A stretch of DNA of 64,000 nt, from NCBI RefSeq assembly GCF_014898055.3, contig NW_023601212.1, forward strand, positions 35,762,329 through 35,826,328. Direction: 5' to 3'. Position 1 is the stretch's first letter. Each line of letters opens with the position of its first letter. The notes below the pieces were generated by a model. That model had not been told where the DNA came from. It did no database searches and saw only the letters and a program-made list of their open reading frames with translations. The position numbers and the translations under genes are program-made. Source of the stretch: Talpa occidentalis (Eukaryota > Chordata > Mammalia > Eulipotyphla > Talpidae). Shown here piece by piece: positions 35,068-45,720 of this stretch.

Positions 35068-35600
35068 CTGTATTGGGAATATAAAAATAAAATTTATTAT
35101 TAAAAAAATACATCTATAAAAAAAAGAAAAGTTATTGGTATAATTTTCCATATGAAAAAAAGAAAAAGCCTATGATAATCTTGACAGATTTAGAAAGAAC
35201 ACTTGATGAAATCCCACACCTACCACTGATAAAAACTCTCAATATGTGAAGACAAGAACTTGATTAAAAACACACACTCAAACTCTACATATAACATTAC
35301 ATTTAGTGTTAAAAGATTGAATGCTTGTCTTTTAAGATGAGTTAGAAGAAAATCTCATTACTTTCTTCCAACACTGTATGTGTGGTTCTAAAACAAAATA
35401 AATAAGCAAACTACATAAGTTGAGAAAATAATCAAATCATAACCATTTGCAAATAACATGTTGGATATTCATGGACATCTACAAAAAAAAAACTAGTAGA
35501 ATATGAGTTTAGCAAATATGCAAGATGCAACTCCATATGCAATAAAAAATTGTACTTCTATATATTAGCAATGAACACTCAGAAATAAAAACAGGATTTA

Positions 35601-37380
35601 TTATTTTTATAATTCCAACTGAACTTATCTAGCTTCTCTAGATAAAACAATGCTGCCCAATACATTTTCCCAGTGTATTTTGAGGATGGAATTATTTTCA
35701 TGGTTCCCCAAAATATACCCACAGAAACACATTAAAGGAATTAATTCCCTTTCCCAGAAATGTCTATAGTTAGCATATTTACAATAAGGACCTTTAAATG
35801 AGCAACTGCCTCTACTTTCAGAAGGAAAGAATTGAAGAAGAAAATATTCCAAAGAGCAATAAATGTATAATGTCCAATTTACACAACTGATGGAATCGAC
35901 GAACACAAATATACGGGGTCATTCCGGACTTTACCCCTCAGGTGAAACTTTACTGCATCGGCCACCTGCTAAACTTGCCTCAACCAGGCCCTATATATGT
36001 GGAATGCAGAAAAGTTTAAAGCTCACCGTGGAATGGGGACAACCAGAGGACACGGCGAGGAAGCAAAGAGAGGAAGGGGGACAATGACCTGTGGTGGTGG
36101 ACCATGGTGCTTAGGTGGAAGGCACTCTCTGCTAACAATGCCTAAAGGAGGGATCTTACACTTCTATTATGGAAAAGTGATTAAACCACTATCAACTCAA
36201 TGAAAAATATTAAAAACAATAATAAATCAGGCCCTGTGGATTCTGAGGCAACACCACTCAGAGTAGCAACATTAAGAGGAAATTAAAAAAAAAAAGGCAG
36301 ATGACTCTAGATGTTACCCAATCATGGAGTTTTTGGGTAAAGTTCCAGAACATATCTAGACCAACTTACTGGACTATAAAAGTATAGAGTCAAATGTGAA
36401 TACTACTAAAAACCATTTCACTGCTAACATATCACTCTTCTAAAATGGTATGAATGAAGCGCAAAGATCGTGACAGTACATAAATTGTACCCAATGTACC
36501 CATCCTGAGAATCCCACAGCATGGTAGAGGGGCAAGGCTCCCTTCCTCTGAATATGTATTCAGCAAGAATTTATGGGGCAGCTGGCATTTATACAGAAAA
36601 GCAGCAGAACTCAGATGCCTTTTTATTGTTGATCAGCATTGCCATGGCACCCACCTCTGCAGAATCTGTGTATGAATTATCAACTGCAATGTTATTGTAT
36701 TTTCTGCTCTGCAAAAATCGTCCCTGACATTATTTACTGGCATTCTTTATGTCTTTGGGAATAGCAACTAATTTTAATGTTAGTCTAGGCTAAAAATTAA
36801 TTATGAAAGCAAATAAATTCTGCAAAAGACAACAAGCCAATCTTGCATCCCTAAAGCAAATATTATAACTCTGGTCGCTCCCTCAACTAGGTCTCCTGGC
36901 GGCACTCAACCAGCAGATTTAACTAGCTATTGTTGATTCTTGTTTCTAATGTAGGTTAGGTACTTTTATAAACATTGATTTATTCACAGATGTATCGAGC
37001 AACTTAATATGGGTCAGGCACGATACTTTCGCACTGGACTAAAAGGTCCAACAGACATAGTCATTGCCTCTGACTATAAATTGGTGTGGGCAGGATGGCT
37101 GGAGGGGATGAATTAGTTAACACAGAATTACTTACTATGTGGACTTGCGAAGATATAAAAGAGGATAGCACAAAAGCTCACACTAGATGTTATTGAAAAG
37201 ATTGCAACAGCAGCTGCTATTGGAGTGTGCCAGGTTTCATAGTTTTAACTTTATCCAGAAGTGTTGAAATAGACTACATGGATTACTTTGAGATCCTAGA
37301 ACAAGGCAGGAGAGAAATGTGGGGAAGAGAAAAGAGGGCAAATTTACCTTAAGGCAGCCCCCATTACCCTGGAGTACCAT
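35601..37380. other. Unassigned sequence with a CpG-bearing patch
   Basis: Mostly AT-rich; 35880-36120 holds several CpGs (GAATCGACGAACAC, ATACGGGG, TGCATCGGCC) and two overlapping plus-strand frames (35863-36087, 35997-36203). No known domain and no element signature recognised. It may be a decayed transposon. Confidence 0.35.
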
Positions 37381-37527
37381 GTTTTTTTGTTTTGTTTTGT
37401 TTTGTTTATTTTTTTGTTTGTTTTTTTGTGGGACCTTTGCGGGTGGCCGGGAACAAACTGGTGCTGCAGAGGCTGTGGGCAGCCTCGCAGCCCAGCGCTC
37501 AACCACTGCGCCACCAGAGGAGGCCCC
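37381..37527 (-). mobile_element. Short-form SINE
   Basis: On the minus strand: family A head (GGGGCCTCCTCTGGTGGCGC), B-box region, then GGTCCCAC followed directly by an A-rich tract of mixed AAAC units (plus strand 37381-37428). About 100 bp without the tail. Short target repeat: ACCAT at 37376-37380 and 37528-37532. Confidence 0.85.
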
Positions 37528-37532
37528 ACCAT

Positions 37533-40500
37533 ATTTTTTTTTAGTTACAAATGTACTTGAGGGATGGCTGAGTTTCACAGGCCTTCTTTTGGTCTTCTCC
37601 AATACAGTAACTCTTACACTGAAGGCTAAGGAATCACAGTGCACTTTGCACTACCAGCTAAATATTTCAATATACATTTGGAAACAAGAAAATGAACACT
37701 GGATCAATCCTCACAACCAAAAGGCCCACTATAAATGAAAACTTTGCCAAGACTCTATTAGGTAACTTCTTCAGGGAGACCAGGGAAATACTTTGAGTCT
37801 CTAGGAATCAATGCCAATCCAGGCTGCTGTCCCACAGTCTGTAAAATATTTGAATGATACCATTCTCAATCCATTGCTTCACCTGATTCACTGTGTGTAG
37901 ACCTGCAGAGGAAGGCCTGAGATTACTGCATATACTTGTTGGGTCCTTCCAGAGTCCTACCTCCTGGGAACCTAAACTCCTTTTCAACCAATAAATTCCA
38001 GATCTGAAAACAATCAGGGAACCATGCAAGGCAACTTTCCTCAGTCTCCTGTTTATCCCTACATCCTTGACTTTTTCTCCTGCTATAGAATAAGTATCTC
38101 TCTGTTTTTCCTATAGACATGTCATGTTCAGAACCCTTTGTTGGTCAGATGCCTTGCTTTCTACTCCAACTTACAGGATAATAAAATACTTGTAGTATAT
38201 TAGATTTAATAGTAAACTCTACCACCTGTTCTGTTTTGAAGTAAATCCCGTCACCCCTATTATTAACAGCAAGCCACGATGTAATAGTTTCTCCTATTGA
38301 CAGCCATGGCTTCCAGAATAAAGTCAACAACACTGAAAGTTTTAGTGTTGCTGGAGCCCTTCTCACCAGATCATCATTCCTCACAGCCCTCATAAATGTT
38401 GCCTTCTGAACCTTTCCTCTCAGTGGACTTCCATATCCATGGCCACATGCTCAGATCCATGGGCATTTCTATATCTTCTTCCCTTTTCTGAAATGGTAAT
38501 GCATGTCTTTTAACTTGACTTCGTAAAAGTCATTCCTTTTTACATGCTTTTTGGAGACATTCTGGCAAGTTTGTTCCATCTCCTTAAATTTTGTCTTAGT
38601 GTTAAATCCTTACATCAGAGGAGAGAATCTCCAAGTCCAAAATACTCCTTACCTTTCCTATTTCATATTCTTATCCCTTGAATAAACACCCTCAAAATAC
38701 AGTCCATTCATATTTTACCAGTACCTACTGGTATATGAAGCTATTTTTTGCAGCTCTTTTGGACTGTAGAAGCACCTCAGTTATGCTGTCACTTTCCCGC
38801 CCCCCGCCCCCAAATTGTGGCTGCTTTAATCTCCCTGAACTCTGGCTTTGTTCTTTCCATTATAGTAACATAGCCAAGACTCTAGGCTACTGCTTTCCCA
38901 TCCCAGTCTACGCCCCCATCACTAACTATCAGCAAATGAACAAATGGGCAAATGTGGTTTCTCATCACTGGACTAGGTCTAGTCCCCAAAAATATTGGCT
39001 GCTGTGGCTGTTCTCTCAAGAATTCCAACAACTGGTTTGTTTCATGATTGTTTTCCTTCCAGCTTTGACCTTTACTTATTTCAGAAAAATTTCTTTGATA
39101 TATTCTATCCCTTCTTAGACAGAAGCAAAACTCCCAACTCTGGTTTTAAAGATAAAAACTGTAATAGAGTTTGTAGCCAATTTAATATCTCACCAGCCTT
39201 GACACAATTGCTAAATTTGTGTCCTATTATCAAAATACCAAAATTCAGAGATATTTTGAGAAAAGTTAAAACTGCCCACATTTTGTCCTGTGGTCCCAGA
39301 TACATACCAGAGCAATTTTTCATATTTGACAGTCTCTGGAGAGGCTCAGCTATTATTGCCCAATAAGGGAAGGTTAAAAGGAAAAGCCACAATAAAATGC
39401 AATAACATCAGGGAAATTGCTGAACAATTCATATGTTGGCCATGATACAAAAGGCACCCCTTCCCACACCCCTCTGTCAGTTTTAGGATGCCCTATAGAT
39501 CCCACTCCATCGCATGTATGTGTGTGTATATTAAATATACATTGTTAATGATTTGAAATGAATGATGAGTAAGCTGATGTGACTGAAAAATCTTGTGGCA
39601 ACTGAAGATGTTCTTTTACTTCTTTCAGTTCCCTCCACCTCATCATCTTATAAGTCAATATACTATTATTTACTGCAAAGGGAGTGTGTTTTTGGTTTTC
39701 ACTGTTTAATTTTTTTATTGATAGAATTTCTTTATTGTCACAAGAAGAAAGCTTTGAAAGAGTGTGGTACACATCCCATTGGATGACACTAGGCAGAGGT
39801 CAGTAAATTTCATTAGCCCTACAAATAAATAGAGTATGAACTTGGAGAGTAATAAGGATAGGTATCAGGGCATGTCTTATCGAGAAACAGACTGAAAGGG
39901 ACAACTCAAGCATGGATGGGTTTCAAGTTGGATGACTTCCCCTCTAAACAATGCCAAAAGAGACAGGCAGTATTTCCCTAAAAATAAGTAAAGTTAGAAT
40001 CAGAAGGAAGTCATTGTGTTAAACAGGAAAAAAGAGAAGAAAACAGGATGAGAGACAAATTTTGAAGTATGGGGATTCTGAAAGCAGGGTGAGTAAGGGA
40101 CACTTCACAGGGTGTGTATAGAAATTTGCAACTTTACTCACAACCAACCACATTCAAGGGAGTATGTCTTCACCATTGTGCTCTGTGCAGATGTTGGAGG
40201 CAGAAGTGGATGTGTAAGAGGTCAGACTGAATGTCAGGTGTCACCCTATATCATGGGAAGACCACCTACTACCCTAAAATGGAGGTCTAAACTGATCTGA
40301 GTGCCTTTATGATGCTTAAGCATATTTATGCTGTATTTGGAAGATGTTAGTCATTCTGTACTCACTCATTCCTGGTCACTATGCCACCCTTCTAAATTTT
40401 ACCTCTCTCCTAATACTGCCTACCTGCTTTCTTCTTAACTGCTTCCTTTCCATCATCCTCCTTCTAGCTTTCTCTTTTGCATTTTTATATTCTTTCTCTT

Positions 40501-40680
40501 TATTTTGTATACCCACTCTTAAAATTCACCAGGAAGGAAAAAGAAAAAGAGTTAACCTAGGAATGTGAGAAAAGATAATTCGAGATCATTTATAGATACA
40601 TCATATCTCTACCCCACACAAGGACAGCCTCTGCCTTATAAAAATCTATTTTTTTTTAAAAAAATATTTATTTATTATTT
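37533..40680. other. Mostly unique sequence
   Basis: No repeat body recognised. The 146-codon frame at 38678-39118 and its 123-codon neighbour at 38995-39366 have no recognisable domain and no codon pattern that would separate them from chance. Confidence 0.4.
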
Positions 40681-40696
40681 ATTTTATTTCATTTTT

Positions 40697-41161
40697 AAAG
40701 ATTTATTTATTTGTTTGTTTGTTTATTTATTTATTTATTTATTTTGAGATTTATTTATTTATTTATACAAGCACTGGGTACAGTCAGAAGCGCGGGAGGG
40801 CGAGAGAATTCACCACAGTCAGAGCGGAGAGCAGAGCAGGCAGACTGAGGTAGTACACTGCTGAGGGGAGCAGTGGGCGGCAGGAGAGGTCTGTGCGCCA
40901 TCTGGGACCCTCACCCTGTGGCTGGGGATCGAACTGGCACTGCAGAGGTTGCGTGCAGCTTCGCAGCCCAGTGCTCAACCACTGCGCCACCGGGGAGGCC
41001 TAAAGATTTATTTATTTATGCATACAAGAACTGGGGTACAGGCTGGAGGTAACGGCTGCTGCACCATGTGGGTATCTCCCTGGCCAGGGATCGAATTCAT
41101 GCAGTGGCTGCAGATAGCTTCATAGGTTGCATCTTAACCTCTTGCACCACCAGGGAGGCCC
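40697..41161 (-). mobile_element. SINE family B, internally deleted, split by a family A SINE
   Basis: Tail remnant at 40697-40712, body 41018-41161. The body jumps from ACAGGCTGGAGGTAACGG to GCTGCACCATGTGGGTATC, missing about 100 bp of the middle. Head ends CACCACCAGGGAGGCCC. Outer target duplication ATTTTATTTMATTTTT at 40681-40696 and 41162-41177 (one mismatch). Confidence 0.85.
40713..41000 (-). mobile_element. SINE family A, full length, in the tail of a B copy
   Basis: Signature AAGCACTGGGTACAGTCAGA, B box GATCGAAC near 40928, head ending GCCACCGGGGAGGCC. Perfect 17-bp target duplication TAAAGATTTATTTATTT at 40696-40712 and 41001-41017, all of it tail sequence of the older B SINE. Confidence 0.94.
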
Positions 41162-41177
41162 ATTTTATTTAATTTTT

Positions 41178-41650
41178 GTGTATTTTTTTCATCACTGTTC
41201 ACTTTTAAACAATGTTTGCTTTGCTCTCCCCACCTCAGGTGCAGTTCCCATAGAATTTCCTTCACCAACACACTCCTATACCATCACCAGGTCCCTTGTG
41301 CTCCTCCCTCCCTCCCTCTTATCTCTCTCCTTCCTCTTCCCCTGGAGGCTGTCTCTGATTTATAATTGGCTGTTTGTTTTTGTTTTGTTGGGTTTTGTAT
41401 TATTATTATTTCCCCCCTATATCTTATTTGTTTCCCCTATAAATTCCTCCTATAAGTGAAACCATCTGATATTTTTCTTTTTCCTAATGACTTATTTCAC
41501 TGAGCATAATTCCTTCTAGCTCCATCCATGTTGCTGCAATGGCATGGGTTTATCTTTTTTGATTACTGAATAGTACTCCATTGTGTACCACATATTGATA
41601 TAGTCATCTATTTTTGGGCATTTGGGTGGTTTCCAGGTATTACCTATTAT
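41178..41650 (-). mobile_element. L1 3' end
   Basis: On the minus strand: ACACAATGGAGTACTATTCA, AACATGGATGGAGCTAGAAG, ATTATGCTCAGTGAAATAAG (end of ORF2), followed by a 3' UTR with a GGGAGGGAGGGAGG run (plus 41304-41322). 5'-truncated near 41650. More diverged than the L1s at 30775 and 34409. The SINE stack at 40681-41177 sits at its poly(A) end. Confidence 0.85.
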
Positions 41651-41657
41651 ACATTGT

Positions 41658-41881
41658 GTAGAAGAACTGGGGTGTAGGACAGAGGTGGGGGGTGAGAGGA
41701 TTCACCAGAGATGGAATGGGGAGAAGATCAGGCAGATCTACTGAAATGTACTGCTAAGGGGAGCAGTGGGCAAGTCAGGAGAGGTCTGCTGCACCATGAG
41801 GGTAGCTCCCTGGCTGGGGATCGAACACAGACCTTAGTGGTGGTAGCTCTGAGACTGAACTCCTAGCCACCAGGAAAATCT
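41658..41881 (-). mobile_element. SINE family B, tail missing
   Basis: Starts at AGAAGAACTGGGGTGTAGGA without the usual TTTATTT tail, body CTGCTAAGGGGAGCAGTGGG, B box GATCGAACAC near 41820, head degraded at CCACCAGGAAAATC. No target duplication found. Confidence 0.85.
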
Positions 41882-42051
41882 AAAACATCTTCACATAGCT
41901 ATTATTGAAACACCCAATCATGAGAGCCTCAGAGTTGACTTATTCTACTCATGATCATGTACAAGGTTGGAAAAACTTCTCGTAGTGAGCTGAAATCTAT
42001 CCCTCTCAAAATTTGTTTAGGCTAGGTAGTTTTGTTAATTCAACTTTCTTC

Positions 42052-42168
42052 TTTTTTTTTTTTTTTTTTTGGGACCCTCACCAGTGGCCGGGGATGGAAC
42101 TGGTGCTGCAGAGGCTGCAGGCAGCTTCACAACCCAGCGCTCAACTGCTGCGCCACCAGAAAGGCCCC
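42052..42168 (-). mobile_element. Short-form SINE
   Basis: On the plus strand: T19 (42052-42070), then GGGACCCTCACCAGTGGCCG, B-box region GATGGAACTGG, head ending GCGCCACCAGAAAGGCCCC. The body stops at GGGTCCC, as in the other short copies. Target duplication TCAACTTTMTTC at 42040-42051 and 42169-42180 (one mismatch), which shows the short form is a complete insertion with its own poly(A). Confidence 0.92.
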
Positions 42169-42729
42169 TCAACTTTATTCTTAACATATATGTTCTGGTA
42201 GGATATAGAAACTTTACCTGTTCTCAGATCATTTTTACTTGTTTTAAGGTTTCTAAACTAGTGCTTTTCACATTTGTTGTGGAACTACGATTGTTGTTGA
42301 GAGGCCAATGGTATTTTGTTACTGCAGGGCACTGAGTGGACTTAGGATCCCCTTCCCACCCACTGGCAAATAATCTAGTGTCAATAAGGAAGTTTGGTTA
42401 ACACTCAACTACAGTCATTCCAGCTGGCAGAGGATTATGCATTGATTAATAATGAATTCTGATTATCAGCCTGATTTTGGATTACCTTTATAATCACCTC
42501 TGGGCTTTACCATAATCCCTTCAGGCCAACACAACATTAATTCTATGTCTCCTCCACAGGAAAAGCTCAACAGATCAAGTTAAAGAGATGCATAAAGAGA
42601 AAGTTTAAAAGCAGTATTTGGTTACCAAGAATGTGGCAGTACACATTTCTAAATTTGAGGATCAAAGAGAAGATAAGTGTCAATCTCAGCTTTAGCTCCC
42701 CTTCAGAACAAAGTCAAATCCAGGAGAGA

Positions 42730-42840
42730 GGCATGAGGCCTGGGCTTCACCACAGGCTTTGCCACTGCATTCCTGTGTGACTCTGGGCAACCAACCTGAC
42801 TCATGACACTCAATTTTCTCATCTATAAAGCATCAATAAA
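42730..42840 (+). mobile_element. MIR (ancient SINE)
   Basis: Forward MIR order in degraded form: GAGGCCTGGGCTTCACCACA, GCCACTGCATTCCTGTGTGA, CTCTGGGCAACC, CAATTTTCTCATCTATAAAG. The last block matches the well-known 'TTTCCTCATCTGTAAAATGG' of MIR. Confidence 0.65.
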
Positions 42841-42899
42841 AACAAATAAATAAGACATATAACCAAAACCATTATCAACACCTTAGATGTCATTATTCC

Positions 42900-43014
42900 T
42901 ATTCTTCCCCCACTAAACTATGAGTTTCTAGAGAGTAGCAACTAATAATACTTTTTCATTTCTCAGAGGCAAATAATTCTGAAACCTAAAAATAAGTGCC
43001 CACTAAAAGTTTAC
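42900..43014 (+). mobile_element. L2 3' end remnant
   Basis: CACTAAACTATGAGTTTCTA, then AATAAGTGCCCACTAAAAGT, in the order and spacing of the L2 3' block. Confidence 0.5.
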
Positions 43015-43308
43015 TGCAGAGAAAAGGTAATGATAGCTACAGTATTTTTTTTTCTATTACCTCTAATTTTGTAGGGTAAAAAGTGCCAATAAATACAAGA
43101 TAAACTCTTTAGGGTTAAACAACAGCACAAAGCTTGGGAATTTATATATACATTAACAATATTACAAACTCTTACAAGAAGGTAGTGCCAGAATTTTTAT
43201 TTTAAAATATGTAATTTTATTAATAAAATATAGCAATTTAAATAGAGATTCCTCACTAATGCAGACCTTCCCTAAGTTTTCACAACACTGTATTAAGTAA
43301 ATTAAGTA

Positions 43309-43332
43309 AAACCCACTGTATTTAGTGGGTTT
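43309..43332. other. Perfect 9-bp hairpin
   Basis: AAACCCACT and AGTGGGTTT separated by six bases (GTATTT), just upstream of the inverted LTR-end fragment. Confidence 0.7.
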
Positions 43333-43360
43333 ACTAAACAAATGGATATATGTCCTAGAG

Positions 43361-43393
43361 GGTTTGGGCTGCACCTCTCCCTGCCCTGTAACA
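43361..43393 (+). mobile_element. Inverted copy of the neighbouring LTR end
   Basis: 33 bp from GGTTTGGGCTGCACCTCTCC to CCTGTAACA match the 3' terminus of the LTR at 43449-44034 in the opposite orientation with only four mismatches. A 55-bp spacer separates the two. Confidence 0.7.
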
Positions 43394-43448
43394 CTAGTAT
43401 CCCTAAACCAAGAGAACATCCAAATATCTCCTGTCACATTAATAAAAC

Positions 43449-44034
43449 TGTTATAGGACAGGGAGAGGGGCAACCCAAACCCCGCAAACCTGCCTATTCT
43501 AAATGGGTTCTGCCATCCACCGCATCAACACAAAACATATGAGACTTTAATGGGAAGGAACTTTAATAAAACTAGGAAACAATACAGGAAAGGCAAAGAG
43601 TCTAGTTTCTAAATGAAGCACCCAAAGTTACCCGTACCCTCGTGGGTAAAAGTCCATCCATATGGGAATGGCCCAGAGCAAGGCCCCAAAGCCTGCCACA
43701 AGTCTAAAGCATCTTCCAGTGGGGACTCACAGAAAAGGGTCAGAAACAACCAGACAAGCCCGGAAGGAAAAGAGCAAAATCAACATCAAGATAAAAGCTG
43801 CCAATGTCACCTCCCCATGGGTCTCACCCACATCTGTGTCACCCAGTCCACGACCAAAAGACAAGCACAGTTTCTTCACGTGTCTCTAGGCTCCATGCGC
43901 CTCCTCCAGGTCTCCTGGCTCCATCCTGCTTCCTTCCTCAGTCTCTTCTGCAGCTTCTCCTCTCCCTGCTCAGCTCCACCCTCCCTTGGGTGGGGCAGGG
44001 AAACTCCCCCTTTCCTGGGGACCACCCTGTTACA
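43449..44034 (-). mobile_element. Solo LTR of an endogenous retrovirus-like element
   Basis: On the minus strand it begins TGTAACAGGG and ends CCTATAACA (TG...CA), 586 bp, flanked by the 4-bp repeat AAAC at 43445-43448 and 44035-44038. Two ATTAAA polyadenylation-like signals lie on the minus strand at 43567-43562 and 43551-43546, about 100 bp before the LTR end. No gag, pol or env sequence adjoins, so it is a solo LTR. Family not identified; 4-bp duplications are typical of class I (gammaretrovirus-like) ERVs. The plus-strand frames at 43613-44068 are by-products. Confidence 0.65.
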
Positions 44035-44038
44035 AAAC

Positions 44039-45463
44039 TACCTTTTATGTTTAAATCATAATCTCTAGAATTCAAAATAAGAAAACAATTTGAGTAGATA
44101 TCTCTTGAGAGCTGAACAACATGCTGAGGATGAGCTTTCAATGTTATAACCTGAAAAAGGTCTTTGACATGGTAACCATAAAAACACTGATTATTCACAG
44201 GAAGTGTCTAATGATGCCACCATCACTGAGAAAATAAAAAATAGCGCTAATACAAGTGGATTGTCAAACTGCTTCCTTCTGAAATGAAGTACTGTAAATA
44301 TAAATACGAATACGCCTCCTTAAATCTCTACTTCAGTGCTATGGTGCTACGTGACTTTCAAAAATTACTCAGTTAACACAAATAAAAAGCTATCAGGTAG
44401 GTTGTTTTCAGCCCAATAAAATTGCTGTTTATCAATAAAATACCTGCCTTTGTAGTCACCAATACCTAGAGTCATTGCCTATTTTGCTTCACAGCATGAG
44501 CTAGAAATAAGGAGAACTTGCTTACAAAAGACTCTTGTTAGCTGCAACCTCCTGCAGACATCTGTAATTAGGATTAAATGGGTGACCCCATGCTTATTTT
44601 GAAGTAGAAAATACTTAAAGAAAGAAAGAGGATACATTTGAGTTGGAACTCAGGAAAAATCAAGCATGGGGATCCAAAGTGGATATAGTGTTTTAGGAAG
44701 TGGAAATAGCATGAACGCTTGGAGGAGGAAAAAATGTCACCTTGAACAGAGAATATGACATAAAATAAATGAAAAATAATATTTAAAAAGTAGATAGGGG
44801 TAAAATAATGAAAAACTATGGAAATCTAGCAAAGAACATGAACAGAGCTAACTGGACAGTGATGTGCCATTGAAATATGACATTTTAAACAGCCAAAAAA
44901 GAAATTGTACTTCCTATAACTGAACCTAATCATGATTTTTTCTAATGCTGCATATACTGATTTTTTGAGCAGTATGTCACCATTTTTAAAGTTAGAATTA
45001 CTTTTAAAAATTCAGATGTTCATTACTTCATAGAGCACTTTGTCACTATAGCTTTAAAATATGGAGAAATGCACTTCCAAATATAAATAATTCAAATAAA
45101 TGAGCACTAATAAAATCAAATGCTGTTTATGATTATGAAGTACTCAGGCAATTATAAAATGTGTCACATGCATTCAACATTTAGTGTCTTCAAGACAATC
45201 ACACATCCAAATTACGTCTTGTTTTAAACAATATTTTTCTAATGATCACACATACAATTGACATTTATATAGCATGCAATTCAACAAGCAGTCTTCTTTT
45301 TAACATCCAAATTTAATTTGGAGATGTCATTTGTCTCTGAATATTCTTTAGCAACACAGTATCTATTTGTTCTCATTAGTGTCTCCCATAATAATTTGAG
45401 TTTCATTCACAGCTTATCATTTTGTTCTCTTATCTATTCACCCTTCTTCCTTTATGGGTGCAG
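44039..45463. other. Unique AT-rich sequence
   Basis: No repeat or gene recognised. Confidence 0.4.
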
Positions 45464-45476
45464 GATTGTTCTCTTT

Positions 45477-45707
45477 TGTGTATGTGTAGAAGTACTGGGG
45501 TGTAGGCTAGAGGTGTGAGGGTTGAAAGGATTCACCAGAGACAGAATGGGGAGCAGAACAGGAAGATTTACTGAAATGCAATGCTAAGGGGTGAGACAGG
45601 AAAGGTCTGCTGAACCATATGTGGTTAGCTCCCTGGCCAGGGATCAAACTCAGGCCATAGCAGTGATAGTTCTGCGACTTAACCCCTAGGCTACCAGGAG
45701 TGCCCCA
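45477..45707 (-). mobile_element. SINE family B, tail lost
   Basis: Begins TGTGTATGTGTAGAAGTACT instead of the TTTATTT tail, then GGGGTGTAGGCTAGAGG; head ending GGCTACCAGGAGTGCCCC. Perfect 13-bp target duplication GATTGTTCTCTTT at 45464-45476 and 45708-45720. It also lacks about 12 bp around the CTCCCCTCAGCAG block. Confidence 0.9.
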
Positions 45708-45720
45708 GATTGTTCTCTTT

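Larger units (their letters stand above)
34409..35126 (+). mobile_element. Young L1 3' end with 5' inversion
   Basis: Insertion flanked by a perfect 18-bp target duplication AAAAGTTATTGGTATAAT (34391-34408, 35127-35144). From about 34473 the sense strand reads ORF2 C-terminus, stop at 34923-34925, and 3' UTR with a G-rich tract. The first ~64 bp (34409-34472) are ORF2 in the opposite direction: on the minus strand they encode [17 protein letters not shown], the segment that normally comes just before the sense part. This is the twin-priming type of inversion. Confidence 0.93.
34015..35600 (+). mobile_element. Old L1 ORF2 fragment, host of a younger L1
   Basis: Degraded ORF2: the ATTTGGAGAGTTAACAGCCC block (about 34069) corresponds to the endonuclease-domain 'GDFNTPLS' region, and GTTCTCATGAACATAGACAT (about 34261) to the RT 'SLMNID' region. 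After the younger insertion come ATAAAAACTCTCAATATGTG (about 35229), AAAAGATTGAATGCTTGTCT and TCTATATATTAGCAATGAAC. It carries internal deletions and stops throughout. The younger L1 at 34409-35126 splits it. Confidence 0.7.

Noticed and set aside
38678..39366. 146- and 123-codon overlapping plus-strand frames
   Set aside because: No recognisable protein features. Overlapping frames in different phases in C-rich sequence are expected by chance.
43613..44068. 151-codon plus-strand frame
   Set aside because: Lies across the solo LTR, antisense to it. No viral or host protein similarity recognised.
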